A stretch of DNA of 64,000 bases from Paenarthrobacter aurescens TC1 (GTDB lineage: Bacteria; Actinomycetota; Actinomycetes; Actinomycetales; Micrococcaceae). The stretch is taken from assembly GCA_000014925.1 (NCBI GenBank), contig CP000474.1:620001-684000 (forward strand). Direction: 5' to 3'. This document shows positions 58,682 through 64,000 of the stretch, one piece after another (the stretch's first letter is position 1; each line of letters starts with the position of its first letter). The notes beneath the pieces are model-generated. The model was not told the origin of the DNA. It was given only the letters and a program-made list of their open reading frames with translations, and did not search any database. A program made the position numbers and the translations under genes.

Positions 58682-59305
58682 ATGGTGAAATACACTGAAC
58701 GGATGTCTACGTCGAGTTCGAGGGCCCGGGGCCAGTACGCCAAGGGTGCGGAACGCCGTGAACAGATCATCCAAACGGCAACTGATGTTTTTGCCACTGA
58801 AGGCTTTGAAGGAACGGCCCTCAAGCGCGTAGCCGAACTTGTGGGAGTCAAGGAAGCCACGCTCTTCCACTATTTCAAGGGGAAGCAAGAGCTCCTAACT
58901 GCCGTGCTGGCGGAACGCGACCGGCGCTCCATTGCAGTCAGCGGCCAGGAGGACGTGGGGCTGAACCTGATGCCGCCTATCGCGGAACGGAACGAGCGCG
59001 AGCCCGGCCTCACCACCCTTTACGCAGTGGCATCGGCCACGGCCAACGATCCCGGGCACAACTCCCACAGCTATTTCAAAGAGCGCTACGAGACGGTGGT
59101 GCGGGACATTGCCGCTGACATCCAACGGCGCCAGGCCTTAGGGGAGGTGCGCACCGACGTCGACTCCGTGATGCTTGCGCGGCTAACGATTGCCGCGTTC
59201 GACGGCCTGCAACTCCAGTGGCTCTACGACAAGTCCGTGGACATGGCGGACGGGCTGCGGCAACTCATTGACGTGCTTTTGGCGCCGGCAGCCAAGGAGG
59301 CATAG
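58682..59305 (+). CDS. TetR family transcriptional regulator
   Basis: About 207 residues. N-terminal HTH: RREQIIQTATDVFATEGFEGTALKRVAELVGVKEATLFHYFKGKQELL. C-terminal ligand domain all helical. ATG at 58682 or 58703, neither with a strong SD. Divergent from MFS-GH3 and next to the double operator; a likely repressor released by a glycoside. Confidence 0.9.
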   Translation: MVKYTERMSTSSSRARGQYAKGAERREQIIQTATDVFATEGFEGTALKRVAELVGVKEATLFHYFKGKQELLTAVLAERDRRSIAVSGQEDVGLNLMPPIAERNEREPGLTTLYAVASATANDPGHNSHSYFKERYETVVRDIAADIQRRQALGEVRTDVDSVMLARLTIAAFDGLQLQWLYDKSVDMADGLRQLIDVLLAPAAKEA

Positions 59306-59383
59306 CTACCCGGGCTCCTCCTCGCTGCGCGAAGGGGCTTGCGACACGTCCTCAACGAATTCGAGTGCCACCAAACTAATGCA

Positions 59384-59415
59384 GGAAGGACCGGAGCGCT
59401 TGCTCCGGTCCTTCC
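59384..59415. terminator. Hairpin terminator, copy B
   Basis: GGAAGGACCGGAGC-GCTT-GCTCCGGTCCTTCC, a 14-bp perfect stem, sits between the convergent TetR and lysC genes. The 32 bases are identical to 54241-54272. Confidence 0.95.
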
Positions 59416-59435
59416 GCTGTTAAGACTTGGTGGCT

Positions 59436-60782
59436 CTAGCGGCCAGTGCCGCCGTAAACGGTAGCCTCAGCGTCGCCGTCGAGCTCGAACGCATTGTGGA
59501 TGGCGCGCACGGCATCATCCAAGGCGTCAGCGCTGGTGACCACGGAGATGCGGATTTCCGAGGTGGAGATCATGTCGATGTTGATGCCGGCGTCGGAGAG
59601 GGCCTTAAAGAACGTGGCCGAAACGCCCGGGTGCGAACGCATGCCCGCGCCGATGAGGGAGAGCTTGCCAACATGCTCGTTGTATTCGATGCTCTCGAAG
59701 CCGATCTGGCCTTCGGCAGCACGCAGGGCGGCAAGGGCGTCGGCACCTTCCACGATGGGAAGGGTGAACGAAATGTCCGTGCGGCCGGTGCCGTGGGTGG
59801 ACACGTTCTGGACGATCATGTCGATGTTCGAGTGCGCGTCGGCGATCACCTGGAAGATCGCGGCAGCCTTGCCGGGGATGTCCGGAACGCCCACAACGGT
59901 GACCTTGGCTTCGGACCGGTCGTGTGCAACGCCGGAGATGATTGGCTGCTCCAAGGCAACTCCCTCTTGAATGTTGAACTTTTCATCGGCGCCGGGGATG
60001 ACCCAAGTGCCTTCGTGCTGGCTAAATGACGAGCGGACGTGCAGCGGCACGCCGAAGCGGCGGGCGTACTCCACACACCGCAGGTGCAGGATCTTGGCAC
60101 CGGAAGCGGCCAACTCCAACATTTCCTCGCTGGAGATACGGTCGATCTTCTGGGCGGAGGTCACAACGCGAGGGTCGGCGGTGTAGATGCCGTCCACGTC
60201 CGTGTAGATTTCGCAGACATCAGCCTCAAGTGCGGCGGCCAACGCAACAGCGGTGGTGTCCGATCCGCCGCGACCCAAGGTGGTGATCTCGTTGGTGCTG
60301 CGGCTCATGCCCTGGAAACCTGCCACGATCGCAATGTGTCCCTTGTCCAGGGCTGTGCGGATGCGGTGGGGGTCGACGTCGATAATCCGGGCCTTGCCGT
60401 GGATGCCGTCGGTAATCATGCCGGCCTGGGAGCCGGTGAAGGACTGCGCGGAAGCGCCGAACTTGTTGATGGCCATGGCGAGCAAAGCCATGGAAATTCG
60501 CTCGCCGGCGGACAACAGCATGTCCATCTCACGGGCGGGAGCGGAGTCCGTGACCTGACCCGCAAGGTCCAGGAGTTCATCGGTGGTGTCGCCCATCGCG
60601 GAGACAACAACCACAACCTCGTTGCCGGCCTTCTGCGCATCCACGACGCGCTGAGCGACCCGTTTGATGCCGTCAGCATCTGCAACCGAGGAACCGCCGA
60701 ACTTCTGAACGATCAGCTGCTTGGTAATCGCAGCCTCGTTGGAGAGCTCTTCGATCTTCACTTCGGTAGTGGGCATAGTCAT
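59436..60782 (-). CDS. lysC: Aspartate kinase
   Basis: 448 residues. [25 protein letters not shown] (KFGGSS active site), [30 protein letters not shown], and two C-terminal ACT domains ([27 protein letters not shown] and [29 protein letters not shown]). Catalyses the first step toward Lys, Met, Thr and diaminopimelate. ATG 60782 with GAGGG upstream; an ATG at 60776 is close. An internal start for a beta subunit is known in related genes; not tested here. Confidence 0.96.
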   Translation of the reverse strand: MTMPTTEVKIEELSNEAAITKQLIVQKFGGSSVADADGIKRVAQRVVDAQKAGNEVVVVVSAMGDTTDELLDLAGQVTDSAPAREMDMLLSAGERISMALLAMAINKFGASAQSFTGSQAGMITDGIHGKARIIDVDPHRIRTALDKGHIAIVAGFQGMSRSTNEITTLGRGGSDTTAVALAAALEADVCEIYTDVDGIYTADPRVVTSAQKIDRISSEEMLELAASGAKILHLRCVEYARRFGVPLHVRSSFSQHEGTWVIPGADEKFNIQEGVALEQPIISGVAHDRSEAKVTVVGVPDIPGKAAAIFQVIADAHSNIDMIVQNVSTHGTGRTDISFTLPIVEGADALAALRAAEGQIGFESIEYNEHVGKLSLIGAGMRSHPGVSATFFKALSDAGINIDMISTSEIRISVVTSADALDDAVRAIHNAFELDGDAEATVYGGTGR

Positions 60783-60942
60783 GCGCGCACCCTCACTGCA
60801 TCAATAGGGTTCGAACGCGGCACGCCAAATTTCAAATTTGAGCACGCCAGCGTAGCTTATTTGCCCAGTTTATCGCCGCGCGCAGGGCTGGTAGGAATTG
60901 TGACCACATAGCGGCCACGCACCATACATATGGTGGGTCGTC

Positions 60943-61470
60943 TCACCAACCTGACGTGGCCGGACCGCCTTTGAACGGGCCTACTATCTGCTGAGTGATC
61001 CACCCGCCGTAGAAGCCGCCTTGCTGGAATGTCACCTGCTCGCCGTTGATCTCGCAGGAATCCATATGTTGCGGGTAGAGGGCCACCCGGCTACTGAGGG
61101 GCTCGAAACCCCTGGCCGGATTCGCGTAAGTCCACCCGCCGCGGGATACGACAACACCGCCGGCAACGACGTCGAAATAGCTTGCTTCTCCCTTGAACTC
61201 GCAAAAACTCGTGCCGGCGTGAGGAACCAGCACGCCGGAAGGGAAGGCATCAAAGGGTAGGTAGTAGACGGGCGGGTGGCTTGTCTCCAGAACCCGCACA
61301 GCGTCAGTGGTGTCCACGATCACCTGACCCCCAAGCCGGACAACCACCCTTTCCGAGCGTGGTTCGATCCTCGGCGGACGTGGATAGTCCCACACCGACT
61401 CCTGTCCCTTCTTGGGTTTGATGGGCCGGGGGCGCCGAAAGACGCCGGAAACACTGCGACTGGAGACCAT
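60943..61470 (-). CDS. DUF427 protein
   Basis: About 175 residues. KGQESVWDYPRPPRIEPRSERVVVRLGGQVIVDTTDAVRVLETSHPPVYYLPFDAF and GTSFCEFKGEASYFDVVAGG ... GWTYANPARGF are the DUF427 signature. Function unknown; possibly a small ligand-binding beta protein. ATG 61470 begins near the domain; the longer frame overlaps the divergent membrane gene. Confidence 0.8.
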   Translation of the reverse strand: MVSSRSVSGVFRRPRPIKPKKGQESVWDYPRPPRIEPRSERVVVRLGGQVIVDTTDAVRVLETSHPPVYYLPFDAFPSGVLVPHAGTSFCEFKGEASYFDVVAGGVVVSRGGWTYANPARGFEPLSSRVALYPQHMDSCEINGEQVTFQQGGFYGGWITQQIVGPFKGGPATSGW

Positions 61471-61594
61471 GTCCCATGGTGGCACGCTTGGCTGGGATCT
61501 CCCCGTGAAAGCCGGTGCATCGGAGCCTGGGCCCCGGCGTATCGGTTGGGGCGTGCCCGGCGTACCATCCAACTCATGAGGTTTGTGAGCGGCG

Positions 61595-62686
61595 ATGGCC
61601 GGTTTGCCTGACCATACGGGCGGTTCGGGTCCGGGATGGAACGAGCCCGAATATGAAGTCATCGGCGGCGGGATGATCGATGATCAGCCGTCCAAGGTGA
61701 CCGACCGGAAACCAGGCACGGGGCCGCCGCTCGCCTCTGGAAATTTCTCAGTGACTGCCGGCGAGGCGTGGCGGAACACCCGGGAGTCCTTCACGTCATG
61801 GTGGTTCTGGCTGGCCTGCGCACTTGGGATTGCTCTCGCCTGGGGGATAGCCGCCGCCTTGGTGGCCTGGGCAGAATCCAGCGGGGGGTTTGAGGCCGGG
61901 GTCGCCAATGCTGTCCATTTATTGATGGCGGCATTTCTGGCACTCTCAGCGGCCGTGCTGGGCGCCGTGTGGGGCTTCCGGCATCCCAACGGAAGCGTCC
62001 CTTCACTGCTGCTTGCTGGAGCCATGCGCGGGGTGGCCTTGGCCGTGCCGGCTTGCGCTGTTCTGATGGTGGTGGGCTTCAACGTCGGCGGGCCGATCGC
62101 GCTGGCCGGTGCCGCCGTCGTCGTCATTGTCCTTGAAGTAGCCCTCTTCGGGCTGATCGGTGCTGGTTCACGGAGATGCTTCGCCAAGGTCATGCCGGCA
62201 GGGGTTTTGGCTGTGGTGCTGATGGCTTTCCTTTGCATAGGAAATGTGGCGGTCACGGTCCTGTTGCTGCCCGCGACCACAGGTACGGGTCAGGCATCCG
62301 TGCCGGTGAACGTGGAGCGGGACGACTCCGGAAGGATCACTGCCTATGAATGCGTTGGCAATCTTCGTCCGGTTGAGGTGGCGCACACGGATCGGGTTGC
62401 CTGGCTGGCCACCACCAACCCTGCCCTGCTCCTGGGCAGCGTGGGCGGGGAACTGGCGCCCACGGACAACCCGATTGGATGGATGTTGTCCGGACTGCAA
62501 TGGGCCGCCGACGGTCCGTCACGCGAAGTCCCGTGCCTTAGCGGGGAATCAAGCGACGGCCTTGCTCCATCCATGCCTGTGGCGCTGACGGGCTTGGTAC
62601 TGCAGGCAGCACTCGCCGCGCTGGCGATTATGTCGGGACGCTGGCTGGCTGACCGCCGGGCGGCGGCTAGTTCGGGTCCTGGCTGA
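61595..62686 (+). CDS. Multi-pass membrane protein of unknown function
   Basis: 363 residues. A polar N-terminus of about 65 residues, then about six transmembrane helices (FWLACALGIALAWGIAAALVAWA, LLMAAFLALSAAVLGAVWGF, VALAVPACAVLMVVGFNV, ALAGAAVVVIVLEVALFGLIGA, VLAVVLMAFLCIGNVAVTVLLL, and a C-terminal helix) with an exterior domain of about 100 residues containing two Cys (YECVGNLRPVE ... VPCLSGES). No family recognised. Its end overlaps the convergent gene by 20 bp. Confidence 0.8.
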   Translation: MAGLPDHTGGSGPGWNEPEYEVIGGGMIDDQPSKVTDRKPGTGPPLASGNFSVTAGEAWRNTRESFTSWWFWLACALGIALAWGIAAALVAWAESSGGFEAGVANAVHLLMAAFLALSAAVLGAVWGFRHPNGSVPSLLLAGAMRGVALAVPACAVLMVVGFNVGGPIALAGAAVVVIVLEVALFGLIGAGSRRCFAKVMPAGVLAVVLMAFLCIGNVAVTVLLLPATTGTGQASVPVNVERDDSGRITAYECVGNLRPVEVAHTDRVAWLATTNPALLLGSVGGELAPTDNPIGWMLSGLQWAADGPSREVPCLSGESSDGLAPSMPVALTGLVLQAALAALAIMSGRWLADRRAAASSGPG

Positions 62687-63272
62687 GCTGCCTCCGAGCG
62701 TACTCAGAAATGACGACTCCCGAGCCGAACGCCGTCGTCGAAACCTCATTGAAGGCGCTGGGCTGGTAGGTGCCGGGCGCAAACAGCGGGATGCCGTCGC
62801 CAAAGAGCACCGGACTGCGTTTGAGCACAAGCCGATCGATTTCACCCGCGAGCTGCGTTGCCAGTTGCCCGCCGCCACAAAGCCAAATCGACTGGCCGGG
62901 CTCGGACTTCAACCGGCGAACAACCTCTACCGGATCTTCATCCGTGACTTTCAGGTTCGGGTGCTCGCCGGGTACGTCCGACTCGGTCCGTGTCCGGGAA
63001 AACACCACTTGTTTGAGGTGCTGATACGGGCTTGTCATGCCCACCGGCAGTCCAACAGCGTAGGTGTTCCAGCCCATCACGACGGTGTCGAACATGGTCC
63101 CCGTGCGTTTGATGCCCATGGCATCGGCAATCACTGTGGGAATGGCGTCAGAAAAGCGCTCATTCTGGGCGGCCATGTGGTCACCCTCCACCGGAAACGC
63201 GTCGAACTCGCCCCCAGGGCCGGCAATATAGCCGTCCAGGCTCACAGCAACGTAGTAGACAAGTTCTCGCAC
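62667..63272 (-). CDS. Dihydrofolate reductase family (RibD C-terminal-like) protein
   Basis: 201 residues. LVYYVAVSLDGYIAGPGGEFDAFP at the N-terminus and IWLCGGGQLATQLAGEIDRLVLKRSPVLFGDGIPLF near the C-terminus match the RibD_C/DHFR-like reductase family. Probably an NADPH reductase of a pterin-like or deaminated substrate; not assigned as FolA. GTG 63272. Confidence 0.87.
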   Translation of the reverse strand: MRELVYYVAVSLDGYIAGPGGEFDAFPVEGDHMAAQNERFSDAIPTVIADAMGIKRTGTMFDTVVMGWNTYAVGLPVGMTSPYQHLKQVVFSRTRTESDVPGEHPNLKVTDEDPVEVVRRLKSEPGQSIWLCGGGQLATQLAGEIDRLVLKRSPVLFGDGIPLFAPGTYQPSAFNEVSTTAFGSGVVISEYARRQLSQDPN

Positions 63273-63308
63273 GGGACCCCAATCACGGTTGATGTTGTGA
63301 TTGCGAGA

Positions 63309-63908
63309 CTACAACAGCGCGTTGCGCCTGCCCTCGAACGCGCGGCCCAAGGTGACCTCGTCCGCGTACTCAAGGTCTCCACCCACGGGGAGGCCCGACG
63401 CCAGCCGTGTCACCGTGATCCCGATCGACTTGAGCATGCGGGCAAGGTACGTTGCCGTAGCTTCGCCCTCAAGGTTCGGGTCAGTGGCGATGATGATTTC
63501 CTGGATGGCGCCGTCGTTGAGGCGCGTGAGGAGTTCACGGATGCGCAACTGTTCCGGCCCGATGCCGGCGATGGGATTAATGGCCCCGCCCAGCACGTGA
63601 TAGCGCCCGCGGAAGGACCGTGTGCGCTCGACGGCCAAGACGTCCTTGGACTCCTCAACGACGCAAATGACCGACGGATCACGACGCTGATCCCGGCAGA
63701 TATTGCACGTTTCCTGCTCGGTCACGTTGAAACAGACAGTGCAGAACTTCACGCGTTCCTTGACCGTGGTGATAGCCGTGACAAGACGCTTCATGTCCTC
63801 GGGATCTGCCTCAAGGATATGGAACGCCAGGCGCTGCGCCGATTTAGGGCCCACACCGGGAAGCCGGCCGAGCTCATCAATCAGCTCTTGAACTGCACCT
63901 TCGTACAC
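63309..63908 (-). CDS. recR: Recombination protein RecR
   Basis: 199 residues. N-terminal HhH ([24 protein letters not shown]), zinc finger [17 protein letters not shown] (Cys4), Toprim [29 protein letters not shown], and a C-terminal [23 protein letters not shown]. Acts with RecF/RecO in gap repair. ATG 63908. Upstream gene is dnaX, the usual arrangement. Confidence 0.97.
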   Translation of the reverse strand: MYEGAVQELIDELGRLPGVGPKSAQRLAFHILEADPEDMKRLVTAITTVKERVKFCTVCFNVTEQETCNICRDQRRDPSVICVVEESKDVLAVERTRSFRGRYHVLGGAINPIAGIGPEQLRIRELLTRLNDGAIQEIIIATDPNLEGEATATYLARMLKSIGITVTRLASGLPVGGDLEYADEVTLGRAFEGRRNALL

Positions 63909-63941
63909 AATGTCCTCATTAGTTTGAAATCAGTGCTGGAG

Positions 63942-64000
63942 TCAGCGGGGTTGTAGGGGAGAACCGTCCAAGGCGCGCTCTTCAATCAGCTTTCCGCCCA
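63942..64000 (-). CDS. dnaX: DNA polymerase III gamma/tau subunit, C-terminal end (partial)
   Basis: Minus-strand reading of the window end gives GGKLIEERALDGSPLQPR and stop TGA (63942-63944). The (I/V)GGKLIEE ending and the position 33 bp before recR are those of actinobacterial dnaX. Only about 18 residues are visible, so identity rests mainly on context. Confidence 0.68.
   Translation of the reverse strand, partial: GGKLIEERALDGSPLQPR

Noticed and set aside
60783..60942. Possible lysine riboswitch before lysC
   Set aside because: The gap is only 160 bp, shows no long conserved hairpins, and lysine riboswitches are not expected in this group.

Overview
This is 64 kb of chromosome from a high-GC Gram-positive bacterium, most likely a soil actinobacterium of the Micrococcaceae (Arthrobacter/Paenarthrobacter type). 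The evidence is the strong GC third-position bias, frequent GTG/TTG starts, ATGA/GTGA gene overlaps, a DUF222-HNH endonuclease, DUF4193 and DUF1540 proteins, an NgcEFG-type sugar importer without its own ATPase, the purS-purQ-purL order, and dnaX-recR near lysC. The genus is an inference. I saw no tRNA, rRNA, insertion sequence, prophage or CRISPR array.

Layout. 1-14.7 kb: mixed genes, including a saccharopine-dehydrogenase-like/TetR/GH29 fucosidase operon behind a perfect palindrome, a sigma factor with a Pro/Ala-rich membrane partner, a lipoprotein polysaccharide deacetylase, and the ngcEFG importer. 14.8-20.9 kb: a compact six-gene minus-strand catabolic operon (MHS transporter, nitrilase-type amidase, DUF2848, HpaB-type monooxygenase, cupin, flavin reductase) with a divergent GntR regulator and a TTGTATACAA operator. 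21.3-22.2 kb: a TNT-like toxin domain next to a probable immunity gene. 22.3-25.4 kb: a c-di-GMP operon (GGDEF, unknown, GGDEF-EAL). 25.5-28.8 kb: purSQL. 29-31.9 kb: small proteins, manganese catalase, 2-hydroxyacid dehydrogenase. 32-40.4 kb: secreted sialidase and subtilase, with two subtilisin-inhibitor-like (SSI) genes beside the protease. 40.5-41.3 kb: an OhrR-like MarR gene and a small divergent gene.

41.3-53.3 kb is an IclR-controlled, twelve-gene catabolic island. It encodes a complete OpuC-type quaternary-amine importer, a formaldehyde-activating-enzyme (Fae) homologue, an enolase-superfamily enzyme, two aldehyde dehydrogenases, a hydroxyisobutyrate-dehydrogenase-like protein, an iron alcohol dehydrogenase and an SDR. 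This combination matches no pathway I know and is the best candidate for an undescribed system. 53.4-64 kb: small conserved proteins, a GH3 glycosidase/MFS operon with a divergent TetR and double operator, lysC, a DUF427 protein, a membrane protein, a DHFR-like protein, recR and the 3' end of dnaX.

Functional themes. Glycan scavenging is recurrent: secreted sialidase, intracellular fucosidase and GH3 enzyme, GlcNAc/chitobiose uptake and a deacetylase. Two catabolic operons, each with its own regulator and transporter, form the main accessory content. Housekeeping genes (purSQL, lysC, recR, dnaX) anchor the region in the core chromosome. Strong bidirectional terminators separate most convergent units; one 32-nt hairpin core is present twice.
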